64,000 bases of DNA from Candidatus Aquiluna sp. IMCC13023 (lineage in GTDB: Bacteria; Actinomycetota; Actinomycetes; Actinomycetales; Microbacteriaceae). How positions within the stretch are numbered: the stretch's first letter is position 1; every line of letters begins with the position of its first letter. The position numbers and the translations under genes were made by a program. The stretch lies in the NCBI RefSeq assembly GCF_000257665.1, contig NZ_AJKR01000004.1:29688-93687 (forward strand). The letters are read 5' to 3'. Below the pieces are notes generated by a model. That model saw only the letters and a list, made by a program, of their open reading frames with translations, had not been told where the DNA came from and did not search any database. Positions 52,876-61,634 of this stretch are shown here, in pieces.

Positions 52876-54165
52876 CTAGTAAGGGTTAGTGACAAACAGC
52901 TTTTCGGCTGGGAACTTGGTTATAACCTGAGCTCCGTTGTTGGTAATAACGACTTCCTCTTCGATCCTGGCTGCCGAAATGCCATCCGGTGATGGGCAGT
53001 AAGTTTCAAGAGCGAAGACCATGCCGGCCTTGATTTCAACCGGGTGGCTCAAGCTGTTTAGGCGCGAGATAATCGGGCGCTCGTGCAAGCCAAGACCAAG
53101 TCCATGACCAAACTGCAGACCGAAAGCATCCATCTCATTGGCAAAGCCAATGTCGGTGGCCTTTGGCCATAGCTTGGCAACCTCGTCGGTTCCAACGCCA
53201 TCGGCAACCTTGTCGATTGCGGCATCCATCCATTCTCTTGCCTTGGCATAAGCATCATGCTGAGCAGGAGTGGAGCGACCGACCGAGAAGGTGCGGTAGT
53301 AGCAGGTGCGGTAGCCCTGGTAAGAGTGAATGATGTCAAAAAACGCCTGGTCGCCCGGGCGAATGATGCGATCGGTGAAGTTGTGTGGGTGCGGGTTGCA
53401 ACGCTCTCCAGAGACTGCGTTAATCGCTTCAACTTGTTCTGACCCAAGTTCGAATAGCTTCTTGGAAGCAAGAGCAACGATTTCGTTTTCCTTGATTCCA
53501 GGCCTAAGCGCATCGGTGATGTCTTGGTAAACACCATCAACCATCGCAGCTGCCTGTGACAACAGCATGATCTCGTCGACATTTTTGATTGATCGGGCGT
53601 CAAGCATGTCCTGTTGGATATCAACAACGAACAATCCCTGAGCCTGCATTTCAAATAAGAATGCTGGCTCAACGATGTCAACGCCAACTGGAAGGTGGTC
53701 AACTCCAGCATCTGCAAGCATGCCCTTGATGGTCTTGACCGCGTCCTTCATTAGTCCAACCTCTGGGTGGATTGCGCCTCGTAGACCAAGCATTCCAGCG
53801 TGAGAGTGACCTGGCTCTATCCAGGGTGCAAAAAGTTGGTGGTGCTTTGCAGCGGAACCAAAGTCCCAGATGTGTGGCTTGCCGTCGCGCGTCAGAAGCG
53901 CGTAGCGGGACATCTTGTCACCAAGAGCTCCAGCGATCCAAGTTTGAGTTGTGTAGCGAATGTTGTAAAAGTCAAAAAGTAAAAACGCACCGCACTCGGT
54001 TGCCTCGAGGGACTTAACCGCGCGAGCCAAGCGATAGGCACGCAAGCGCTTGTAATCAACCCGCTCTTCAAAATCGACCGAAGTCGTTCCGTGAGCCGGG
54101 ATCATGCGGTTGTCAAAGTCGAGTGCAGGAACCAAAGGCTTTGGTTCGAACGCGGTGTCGCTCAT
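52876..54165 (-). CDS. M24-fold (creatinase/prolidase-like) protein, copy 1
   Basis: A 429-residue 'pita-bread' protein: an N-terminal creatinase-type domain (about 40-200, LRAYRLARAVKSL and LLFDFYNIRYTTQT) and a C-terminal M24 domain (about 200-425). Metal-site residues kept: Asp in AFFDIIHSYQGY, His in FGHGLGLGLHERP, Glu in FALETYCPSPDG and Glu in RIEEEVVIT. The second Asp (normally GYxxD) is Cys in GYRTCYYRTF, so the binuclear site is incomplete. It resembles Xaa-Pro peptidases and DddP/ectoine hydrolase relatives. It is downstream of the ABC transporter; an almost identical copy starts at the right edge. Confidence 0.85.
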   Translation of the reverse strand: MSDTAFEPKPLVPALDFDNRMIPAHGTTSVDFEERVDYKRLRAYRLARAVKSLEATECGAFLLFDFYNIRYTTQTWIAGALGDKMSRYALLTRDGKPHIWDFGSAAKHHQLFAPWIEPGHSHAGMLGLRGAIHPEVGLMKDAVKTIKGMLADAGVDHLPVGVDIVEPAFLFEMQAQGLFVVDIQQDMLDARSIKNVDEIMLLSQAAAMVDGVYQDITDALRPGIKENEIVALASKKLFELGSEQVEAINAVSGERCNPHPHNFTDRIIRPGDQAFFDIIHSYQGYRTCYYRTFSVGRSTPAQHDAYAKAREWMDAAIDKVADGVGTDEVAKLWPKATDIGFANEMDAFGLQFGHGLGLGLHERPIISRLNSLSHPVEIKAGMVFALETYCPSPDGISAARIEEEVVITNNGAQVITKFPAEKLFVTNPY

Positions 54166-54223
54166 TTATTCTCCTGGAAGAGTGCGCTGGTTTTTTTAGT
54201 TTCGAAATTGGCATGCGGGCTCT

Positions 54224-54252
54224 GAGGCTGGAGAGAAGATTTCTCCAGCCTC
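54224..54252 (-). other. Stable hairpin between the binding-protein and M24 genes
   Basis: GAGGCTGGAGA and TCTCCAGCCTC form a perfect 11-bp stem with a 7-base loop. No T-run follows directly on the minus strand, so it may be a processing or mRNA-stabilising structure that raises the level of the binding-protein message, rather than a terminator. Confidence 0.6.
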
Positions 54253-54283
54253 AAAGCCGCCGTGTAACTTTGGCTAAGTGAAA

Positions 54284-56008
54284 TTAGCCCTTGGTGTAGT
54301 ACTCATAATGCGGTCCGCGCCATAGCGGGTTGATATTGAAGTCCCCCAACCACGAGCGGTAAGGGTAGGCAAGACCTTCTTGCGCTGCGTATACCCACAT
54401 GGGGTCTTCATACAGAAGTTGCTGAAGTTCTGCATAAATTGCAAGGCGCTTATCTGGATCAACAGTTGCCTTACCAGCATCAATTAGTTCAGCGATCTTG
54501 TCTGGATCTTCATAGGCATCTCTCATGCCGTGCTTAGTTCCCCAATCTCCATCTGGGTGCTGGTGTGGGTCGAAGAACTGATGAGGGTCCGCACCTGGGT
54601 CAGCATTTTTCACCCAAAGTGCATACGGTACAGGATCGGCTCCAAGGTTCTCATCAAACTGAGTTTCAGCCTGACTGACAACATTCACCCTGAAATTCGG
54701 GTTCATCTTCTCAACTCCATCCTTCATGAGAAGCGCAACGCCTTCAAACTCAGGCTCACCGGCTTGTACTAGAACTGAAACGGTGAAGCCTGTCTCCCAG
54801 TAAGGAGTCTGCTTCATCAGCTCAGCTGCCATATCCAAGTCATACTCATAGATAGGAGCATTTTCGTCATACCCGAACACACCCTGCGGGATGTAGGCGG
54901 TGTAACGAGCCCCATACCCATCAAGGAATGAATTGATGTAGGTGTCGTAATCGAACGCGTAGCTGAATGCCTGACGAATTCTCTTGTCTGCAAAGAAATC
55001 CATTGGGATGGTGTCGCTAGACGGCAAGTTATCGGATTTCATGTTGAAGCCAAGGTGAATTGGCTCTAGCAATAGTCCGCCCTCAAAAATAGTCACTCCT
55101 TCTACGTCTGAAACGTCCCCAACGTTTGAAGGTGAGATGTCAATGATGTCCGCGTCCCCTGCTCGAAGAGCCAAGACTCGCGAGCTTTCCTCAGGAGTGA
55201 TATCCCAGCGAACATCGACCTTGGCGGGTTCTCCCCAGTAGTTTTCAAAGACAATCATCGTGAGGGACTCTCCACGTTTCCATTCACCGAAAACGTAAGG
55301 GCCGGTGCCCACCATGTTTGTGTCCATCCACTCGCTTGGAGTGTCTGCCTGTATTCCGCCATTGGCCTCAACGGATTCTGGGCTAACAATTGATGCCACG
55401 GTGTTGAGAACAACCGAATATAGGAATGATGCGTCCGGCTCCTGGATGGTTACTTCGAATGTGAAGTCATCCACAACTCTCATGGAGTCAACTGAATCAA
55501 CTAGTGCCCCCGCCTGACCCTCAGGCAGGTTCATCGTGATGACTCTTTCCCATGAATAAAGAACATCTTCTGCGGTGAAGTCAGTGCCGTCGTGAAATAC
55601 GACCCCTTCCCGAAGCGGGAAGGTATAGGTGAGGCGATCTTCGCTGACCAGGCCATTTTCTAGTGTTGGAATCTCTGTTGCGAGTGACGGAATTAGGTCA
55701 GGCCCGCTTGGACCAACGTCCACCAGTCTTTCATAAACGTTGTCGATAAAGGCCTCGCCCTTTTCGCCCTGTTCAGTGCGAGCAGGATCAAGGCTCGCCG
55801 GCTCTCCATTTTGCGCGTGAACGATAACACCCGCATTGCGAATCTCGGTAGATGAGCTGCCGTCGGAATTGCTGCTACCTTCCGGACTGCTGGCAGCCGT
55901 GCAAGCCGCCAACACCAGTGTTAGGGAGGCTAGCCCAGCTATTGAGGCCACAATTCGTGGCCGTGAATGCGCAGAAGAATGCTTGCGCTTAATTGTTTGC
56001 ATTTTCAT
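54284..56008 (-). CDS. Peptide-type ABC transporter substrate-binding lipoprotein
   Basis: Cluster C binding protein of the DppA/OppA family, 574 residues. Lipoprotein signal: basic MKMQTIKRKHSS, hydrophobic core, lipobox LVLAAC (about residues 31-36), then a Ser/Gly-rich linker. Typical segments: HAQNGEPASLDPARTEQGEK and PLREGVVFHDGTDFTAEDVLYSWER. Ligand unknown; such proteins bind peptides, opines or sugars. The ATG overlaps the stop of the ATPase gene upstream (TAATG). A stable hairpin follows the gene. Confidence 0.92.
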   Translation of the reverse strand: MKMQTIKRKHSSAHSRPRIVASIAGLASLTLVLAACTAASSPEGSSNSDGSSSTEIRNAGVIVHAQNGEPASLDPARTEQGEKGEAFIDNVYERLVDVGPSGPDLIPSLATEIPTLENGLVSEDRLTYTFPLREGVVFHDGTDFTAEDVLYSWERVITMNLPEGQAGALVDSVDSMRVVDDFTFEVTIQEPDASFLYSVVLNTVASIVSPESVEANGGIQADTPSEWMDTNMVGTGPYVFGEWKRGESLTMIVFENYWGEPAKVDVRWDITPEESSRVLALRAGDADIIDISPSNVGDVSDVEGVTIFEGGLLLEPIHLGFNMKSDNLPSSDTIPMDFFADKRIRQAFSYAFDYDTYINSFLDGYGARYTAYIPQGVFGYDENAPIYEYDLDMAAELMKQTPYWETGFTVSVLVQAGEPEFEGVALLMKDGVEKMNPNFRVNVVSQAETQFDENLGADPVPYALWVKNADPGADPHQFFDPHQHPDGDWGTKHGMRDAYEDPDKIAELIDAGKATVDPDKRLAIYAELQQLLYEDPMWVYAAQEGLAYPYRSWLGDFNINPLWRGPHYEYYTKG

Positions 56009-57396
56009 TACTGCCCTTCTTTCCCGTTAACTTGTTGTGATTTGTTTAGGTCTGGCAATGTTCCACGTTCCTGGGTTCTAATGCATGAACTCCAACGACC
56101 GTCTTGAATCTGCTCCAGGGAAGCGTCGCTAACCTCGTTGAATGAGACTTTCACTGACGCGCCTCTAACTTCGGGGGGCCGGTGCATTGACTCATTGATG
56201 ACGGATCCATTCAGCTGAGACACGAATCCTTGAGCATCCCCCTCATTTTCGAAGTTGATCTGGGCGTTGTAGTCGTCGCTTCTGTCTACAGTCTTGATCG
56301 TCTCGAAAATAACTGGGGAATTCTCTTCAGTCCTGCTCATGACATCTGAAACAGACCATCCGCAGCCTGCCGCTGCGACAGGGCATCTCGGGTGCAGTCT
56401 GCATCCGTGCGGAGGCTCAATTGGGTTCGGAACTGTTCCAGAAAGCTCCCAATCTCGGTTTCGCTCACCCTCCAAAGATGGGTTGGAATCACGAAGAACT
56501 CTTGAGTACGGATGGAGTGGGCTATCGAAAACTTGGTCAGTTGGGCCGTACTCCACAATTTGACCTAGATACATGACTGCTATGTGATCTGCCATGTGCT
56601 GAACAACACCAAGGTCGTGGGTGATGAAGAGATATGTCAACCCCATCTCAGCCTGGAGGTCAACCAAAAGATTCAAGATTTGCGCCTGGACAGAAACGTC
56701 TAGAGCGCTTGTCGGCTCGTCAAGAATCACGAACTCTGGGTTGAGTGCCAGCGCTCGAGCGATTGAGATCCTCTGCCGCTGCCCCCCAGAGAACTGATGC
56801 GGAAACCTGAGTAGGTGCTCGGCGCCAAGGCCTACGCGCTCAAGTAGCTCAATAACTTTCTTGTCGAGTTCGGCACCTGAAGTTTGCTCATGAACACGTA
56901 AGGGCCTACCGACTATGTCCCGGACTAGCTGTCTCGGATTCAAAGAGGAGAACGCATCCTGAAAAACAACCTGACAATTCCGTCGGTACTGCCTCTGTTT
57001 CTCTCGAGACATAGAGCCGAGTCTGCTGTTTAGGGTTAGGTCCTTCCACATCTGACGGTCTTGGGCTGTCATCTCAGCCTCATTTACCCCGCGCAATCTG
57101 TTGACGTCTAGTTGCTGTTGGGCTGAGAGGTCCATCCATATGTCTCCACCTGTGGGTGCCACGAGTCCAGAAATTACACGGCCAAGGGTGGTTTTTCCGC
57201 ATCCCGACTCTCCGACAAGTCCCAGTGTCTTTCCACGAGCTATGCTCAGATCCACTCCATCAACGGCCTTTACATGGCCGGTTACTCTCTGGAGAGCGCC
57301 TTCCTTGACGGGATAATGAACCTTCACATCATTGAGGGTTACCACCGAATCCGTGTCAACAGTGTGAAGTGAACTCGAGCTGCTTGCAGTAGTCAT
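56008..57396 (-). CDS. ABC transporter ATPase, DppF/OppF type
   Basis: Nucleotide-binding subunit, 462 residues, much longer than the usual 320-340. Walker A GESGCGKT (62-69), an extra segment of about 45 residues before the Q-loop (about 90-135), VFQDAFSSLNPRQ, signature FSGGQRQRISIARAL, Walker B FVILDEPTSALD, H-loop ITHDLG. The C-terminal oligopeptide-type tail has clustered Cys (CRLHPRCPVAAAGC) that could hold an Fe-S cluster as in related Opp systems, and then about 100 further residues. It overlaps the DppD-type gene by 4 bp. Confidence 0.92.
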   Translation of the reverse strand: MTTASSSSSLHTVDTDSVVTLNDVKVHYPVKEGALQRVTGHVKAVDGVDLSIARGKTLGLVGESGCGKTTLGRVISGLVAPTGGDIWMDLSAQQQLDVNRLRGVNEAEMTAQDRQMWKDLTLNSRLGSMSREKQRQYRRNCQVVFQDAFSSLNPRQLVRDIVGRPLRVHEQTSGAELDKKVIELLERVGLGAEHLLRFPHQFSGGQRQRISIARALALNPEFVILDEPTSALDVSVQAQILNLLVDLQAEMGLTYLFITHDLGVVQHMADHIAVMYLGQIVEYGPTDQVFDSPLHPYSRVLRDSNPSLEGERNRDWELSGTVPNPIEPPHGCRLHPRCPVAAAGCGWSVSDVMSRTEENSPVIFETIKTVDRSDDYNAQINFENEGDAQGFVSQLNGSVINESMHRPPEVRGASVKVSFNEVSDASLEQIQDGRWSSCIRTQERGTLPDLNKSQQVNGKEGQ

Positions 57397-58580
57397 CGCC
57401 TAGCCTCTCCGCTAATTTCTGCCGGAATAGGCATGTCCGTTTTGGCAACAGATAGGCTCTCAGCTTCCTCGAACCTAAAGCACGCGACCTTCCTATTTGG
57501 TTGGATCGTGTGGAGCTGAGGAACATGTCCTAGGCAAGCTTCGGCGGCCCACTGGCATCTGCTTGCGAAATGGCACTGTTCTGGAGGATCAATTAGTTGA
57601 GGGACTGAGCCCGGAATTGCCGCCAGTTGACCGCGCGGTGTTCTCCTGTGAGGAATTGCGCCGAGAAGGCCGTTGGTATATGGGTGCTGAGGATTAGCCA
57701 GCACTTCTTGCGCCGGACCGGTTTCCACGATGTGCCCGGCATACATAACCGCGATCCTGTCGGCGAATTCTCGAACTATCGACAGGTCATGAGTGATGTA
57801 TAGGACAGCCATGCCTCGGCGCTTCTGCATGTCCTGAATCAGCTCCAAAATACGTGCCTGAATTGTCACGTCCAGTGCAGTGGTTGGCTCATCGGCTATT
57901 AGGAGATCCGGGTCGCAGGCCAAAGCTTGGGCGATCATGACGCGTTGCTTCATGCCACCAGAAAGCTCATGCGGGTAACTTTTCATGATTTTTCGAGGAT
58001 TAGGAATCCCGGTGTCCGCGAGCGAGCGAGCGACAGCGTCATCGATTGACTTCTGCAAGGCGGCGGCTTTAGATCTTCTGGTCAACTGAAAAAACCTGAG
58101 CTGGACAAAACTCGCGCGCTGCTTGGCAATGCGCTTTTCCGCTCGGGAGGCCCTTGCAGGTTCAATACCTGCTGACTCGAGAATCATTTCAACTCGATGT
58201 TGGCCAAAGACCTCTGCTAGTTGACTCCCGATTGTCAAAGACGGGTTCAATGCCTTTCCTGGGTCCTGGAAAATCATAGAAATGCGCTCGCCGCGAATCG
58301 CCATGACTTCCTTTGTGGAAGCAGACAGGATGTCTACGACGCCTTTACCCTCAACATTGAGCTTGATTGACCCAGCCACGTACTTGCCCGGAGGCTCTGG
58401 CACTAAACGAAGGATAGACCGCGCCGTAACACTCTTCCCACAGCCAGTTTCTCCCACTAAGGCCAGGGTCTCTCCGCGCTGGATCTCAAAAGACACGCCC
58501 TCGACCGCGTGAGCGTCTCCGCCTCGGGATTGAAAACGAACGCTCAGATTATCCACTTTGAGCAGCCAGTCTTGGGACAT
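57393..58580 (-). CDS. ABC transporter ATPase, DppD/OppD type
   Basis: Nucleotide-binding subunit, 395 residues. Walker A GETGCGKS (43-50), Q-loop [12 protein letters not shown] (about 102-113), then an inserted charged segment of about 45 residues (about 135-180) before the signature [15 protein letters not shown], Walker [13 protein letters not shown] and ITHDLSIV. The C-terminal tail has [17 protein letters not shown] and a last Cys in KVACFRF. The insertion distinguishes it from classical DppD. The gene begins 2 bp after the permease stop. Confidence 0.92.
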   Translation of the reverse strand: MSQDWLLKVDNLSVRFQSRGGDAHAVEGVSFEIQRGETLALVGETGCGKSVTARSILRLVPEPPGKYVAGSIKLNVEGKGVVDILSASTKEVMAIRGERISMIFQDPGKALNPSLTIGSQLAEVFGQHRVEMILESAGIEPARASRAEKRIAKQRASFVQLRFFQLTRRSKAAALQKSIDDAVARSLADTGIPNPRKIMKSYPHELSGGMKQRVMIAQALACDPDLLIADEPTTALDVTIQARILELIQDMQKRRGMAVLYITHDLSIVREFADRIAVMYAGHIVETGPAQEVLANPQHPYTNGLLGAIPHRRTPRGQLAAIPGSVPQLIDPPEQCHFASRCQWAAEACLGHVPQLHTIQPNRKVACFRFEEAESLSVAKTDMPIPAEISGEARR

Positions 58581-58582
58581 GT

Positions 58583-59515
58583 TTAGCGCCCTTCCGTTTT
58601 TGGATCTAGGACATCCCGAAGACCGTCTCCCACGAGGTTAAAGGCGAGGGCCCAAAGAACAATTGCAAGCCCCGCAAAGGTGGAGACCCACCACTCTCCG
58701 GCCAGAAGACCCGATTGCCCGGCACTCACGAGTGCTCCCCATTCAGTCAAGCCAGCCTGAGCAAGTCCGATGAAGCTAAGCGTTGCCCCAATAAGAACGA
58801 CGTTTCCCATATCAAGAGTTGCCTGAACAATCAGAGGGGTTGCAGCATTAGGAAGTACGTCCTTCCTATAAATGTTCCACGACGAATCCCCGACAACTCG
58901 GGCAGCTGCAACGTAGTCGGCCTGTTTGACTTTTATGATCTCCCCGCGAATGATTCTGGCGTACTTGACCCAAAACACAGCTGCAAGAGCCAAGATGATG
59001 TTGGAGAACGACGGCCCAAGTACCGCGGCGATTGCCAGGGCAAAAATCAGCTCCGGGATGGACAGGAACACGTCAACTATGCGCATCAGCAGGTTATCAA
59101 TTCTGCCTCCGCGCATCGCCGCAATGCTTCCAACCATCGTTCCGAACACAAGAGTGAAGAGCACAACGGTCACGGATAGCTGCAGTGACAGCCTTGACCC
59201 CCAGATGATTCCGTACAAAACATCTCCACCGGTGGAGTCCGTACCCAGTACGTGCCCTGCTACTCCCGGTGGGGAATCAATGTTTGACCAGTCTCGAGGG
59301 CTCTGATATGGATCCGGCTGGTTCGGCTCTGCAAGAAGTGGTGCAAAGACCGCCATCATCAAGAACAGGAAAATGATCGTTAGCCCGATTACGGTCAAAG
59401 GGTTTCGAAGAACTTCACGGCCTACCTCAAGCCGTCTTGCCCACTTGACCGTGACAGCGCTTTTCTTAGGCGTCGGTGACTGCGCAGTTTTCTTGCTTCC
59501 AGGGCCAGTTGTCAT
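58583..59515 (-). CDS. ABC transporter permease, DppC/OppC type
   Basis: A 310-residue inner-membrane permease. A polar N-terminal tail is followed by the first helix (NPLTVIGLTIIFLFLMMAVFAPLL), an extracytoplasmic loop with the DppC-typical PHxLGTDxxGRD region (here HVLGTDSTGGDVL), then five more helices. The EAA loop that touches the ATPase is around YVAAARVVGDSSWNIYRKDVLP. The ATG overlaps the partner stop (ATGA). Confidence 0.92.
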   Translation of the reverse strand: MTTGPGSKKTAQSPTPKKSAVTVKWARRLEVGREVLRNPLTVIGLTIIFLFLMMAVFAPLLAEPNQPDPYQSPRDWSNIDSPPGVAGHVLGTDSTGGDVLYGIIWGSRLSLQLSVTVVLFTLVFGTMVGSIAAMRGGRIDNLLMRIVDVFLSIPELIFALAIAAVLGPSFSNIILALAAVFWVKYARIIRGEIIKVKQADYVAAARVVGDSSWNIYRKDVLPNAATPLIVQATLDMGNVVLIGATLSFIGLAQAGLTEWGALVSAGQSGLLAGEWWVSTFAGLAIVLWALAFNLVGDGLRDVLDPKTEGR

Positions 59516-60525
59516 CCGCCCAACACCACCCTTCTGTCCAAGTAGGCATAAGCGATATCGACGGCAAGGTTCACCGTCATAAATATTAATGCTGTGATCA
59601 AAACATAAGCCATGATTGTTGCCTGATCGCCCGCCAGTACGGCGCTAGTGACCCACTGCCCAAGGCCCGGCCAGCGGAATATGAGCTCAACCGCAACCGC
59701 TCCCTGGAGAAGAAAACCGAAACTAAGACCAATGACCGTAGTCGTAGGCAAGAGCGCGTTTCGTCTCGCGTGGCGTCGGATGACGATCTTATTTGGCAGC
59801 CCCTTGGCTCGAGCTGCGTCGACGTATTCCTCCGACATCGCCTCCACCATGGAGGACCTCATCATGCGGACGATAATCGCCATTGCCCCGAAAGCTAGGA
59901 CTACTGCCGGAAGAACTAGGTGACGAAGTGCGTCAAAAAAGGCGACCGGACTCAGAGCGATGATAGCGTCCAGCGTGTACATCCCGGTTGGATGAATGAT
60001 GGAAGAAAAAATATCAGGTGTTGACCTGCCAAGCGGGAACCAGTCCAGCCAGAGGTAAAAAGGAACCAGCAAAAGCAAGCCAAACCAAAATGTTGGTGTG
60101 CTTGCCCCCAAGATCGAGAATAGCCTCGCTACATGGTCCGGGGCCTTGTTCCGGCGAACCCCAGCAAGTGTCCCCAGTGCAACTCCGACAAATACGGCAA
60201 TCAGGCCAGCGGCGATTGCCAGCTCAAGAGTTGCGGCGAATTTCAGTCCGATAACCTCGGTCACCGGAGCCACTGAAACACCCGACCAGCCCAGGTCTCC
60301 TCTGAACAGTCCACCAATCCAGGCCGCGTACTGGAAAGGTATTGGTTGATCTAGTAAATACCGAGCCTCCAAGGCCGCAATCTCATCAGGAGACATATTT
60401 GGGGAGGCATAAATTCCGACAGGAGATCCCGTGAAGCGGGTCAAAGTGAAAACTATTACGCTCACGCCAAGCATGATTACAGGCAGCAGCGCTAATCTCC
60501 TGAGGAGATAATCCCTTATCTGCAT
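59512..60525 (-). CDS. ABC transporter permease, DppB/OppB type
   Basis: A 337-residue inner-membrane permease with six helices. It begins YLLRRLALLPVIMLGVSVIVF, the DppB N-terminal helix; a large loop follows with RYLLDQPIPFQYAAWI; the EAA loop is EEYVDAARAKGLPNKIVIRRHARRN-like (about 230-250). CGGAGG precedes the ATG. First gene of permease-permease-ATPase-ATPase-binding protein, and the site of a CAATCGATTG palindrome 48 bp upstream. Confidence 0.92.
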   Translation of the reverse strand: MQIRDYLLRRLALLPVIMLGVSVIVFTLTRFTGSPVGIYASPNMSPDEIAALEARYLLDQPIPFQYAAWIGGLFRGDLGWSGVSVAPVTEVIGLKFAATLELAIAAGLIAVFVGVALGTLAGVRRNKAPDHVARLFSILGASTPTFWFGLLLLVPFYLWLDWFPLGRSTPDIFSSIIHPTGMYTLDAIIALSPVAFFDALRHLVLPAVVLAFGAMAIIVRMMRSSMVEAMSEEYVDAARAKGLPNKIVIRRHARRNALLPTTTVIGLSFGFLLQGAVAVELIFRWPGLGQWVTSAVLAGDQATIMAYVLITALIFMTVNLAVDIAYAYLDRRVVLGG

Positions 60526-60573
60526 ACCTAGCCTCCGTTGGCTTGAATCACTTTTGAAACATCTCTATTTCTG

Positions 60574-60583
60574 CAATCGATTG
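60574..60583. promoter_or_regulatory. LacI-type operator before the ABC transporter operon
   Basis: CAATCGATTG, a perfect 10-bp palindrome (in TGCAATCGATTGTTGC), 49 bp upstream of the first permease ATG. The central CG of an even palindrome is characteristic of LacI/GalR-family operators. Same core as the site at 62653. Confidence 0.6.
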
Positions 60584-60674
60584 TTGCTACTCTAGCGAAT
60601 GAAATTGTTTATGCAAGTCGTTGATATGAATTGTGCGGCCCGTATACCGAAACGTTATGTTCAAAGCCCCTACC

Positions 60675-61556
60675 TTAGTTTTTTAGAAGCTCCAAGATAG
60701 CTTCATCAGAAGGCCTATAGGCTCCAAACTGAGACCTGATGTCTGCCAAAATCAGCAACTGTTCAGAGGTAACACGCGAGTCTCTAAGGATTCCATAGTC
60801 CCGGCTTTGGAGCAGGCCGATGTAGTTTGGGTCGGCAAGTCTGGGATTCTCGATCGCCAGCAATCGAGAAAGTGACTCCGCGGGCATTGAGAGAATCGCC
60901 TCCGTTGCGTCCTCCCACAAATCCAAGAATCTGTGAACTTGTTCAGTTTGCGACGAACCGACTTGAACCAACACCGTTCCTAAATAGTTGTCGCTTACAT
61001 CTTTCGAAGTAGACCATTTCTTTAGCCCCGCGTTGTCGGCCGCAATGGCGGTTTCTGCGTTGAGTACTGTGGCAACCACAACACCATCTGTGATTGCAGC
61101 GAGCCTCTTAGGTGTTGCCCCAACAGCTTCCAGCTCGTAGTCAACGCGCTCAACTCCGAGGTTCGAGAGCATTGAAAATAGCAAAAATGCGAACCCAGAA
61201 TTTGGAACATCGACGCCGATCGTCGTACCCCTAAACTCTTCCGCTCTCGATACGGCCGCAGAAGAGTACAGAGCCAGGCCGAGCCCCCGGTCTATCGAGC
61301 GGAGAAATTTTAGGTCGAGTTTTTTCTTTATGGGGTTTTGATCGGTGGTTCCGTAGAGCAAGACGTTGTCGGGACTCGTTATGGCAATGTCGATGGTTCC
61401 CTCTTGCAGGGACTGAAACTGACTCGGGGACGAAGGGACTCTCTCCGTCGTCCAGTCAATGTCATACTTTTTTTCGAGTCGCAAAGCCCTGGCCACTGCC
61501 AGCACTGGGGATTCGCTGAATTGCCCAATACGCAAAATTGCTTTTTCAGATAACAC
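60675..61556 (-). CDS. NMT1/THI5-like periplasmic-binding-fold protein without signal peptide
   Basis: A 293-residue type II binding-protein fold of the NrtA/SsuA/THI5 group: ILRIGQFSESPVLAVARALR (first strand and helix, about residues 6-25), GTIDIAITSPDNVL, GTTIGVDVPNSGFAFLLFSML and a helical C-terminus. GTG 61556 is chosen because AAGGAG lies six bases upstream; this puts the fold at residue 5 and leaves no signal peptide. Even the longest frame (to 61613) has none. It may be a cytosolic sensor or enzyme rather than a transport component. It lies between the beta-hydroxyacid dehydrogenase and the transporter genes. Confidence 0.78.
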   Translation of the reverse strand: MLSEKAILRIGQFSESPVLAVARALRLEKKYDIDWTTERVPSSPSQFQSLQEGTIDIAITSPDNVLLYGTTDQNPIKKKLDLKFLRSIDRGLGLALYSSAAVSRAEEFRGTTIGVDVPNSGFAFLLFSMLSNLGVERVDYELEAVGATPKRLAAITDGVVVATVLNAETAIAADNAGLKKWSTSKDVSDNYLGTVLVQVGSSQTEQVHRFLDLWEDATEAILSMPAESLSRLLAIENPRLADPNYIGLLQSRDYGILRDSRVTSEQLLILADIRSQFGAYRPSDEAILELLKN

Positions 61557-61634
61557 GCGACTCTCCTTCAAGCTATAAGTTGAATCATGCATCTTCTCGG
61601 GCCCAGCAAGCAAATCAAGTCTGGGATTGTCGCC

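Noticed and set aside
52876..54165. Calling the M24 protein a DMSP lyase (DddP)
   Set aside because: Only general M24B similarity is visible, one conserved metal Asp is missing, and no acrylate pathway gene is nearby.
54224..54252. Rho-independent terminator after the binding-protein gene
   Set aside because: The stem is strong but no T-run follows on the coding strand.
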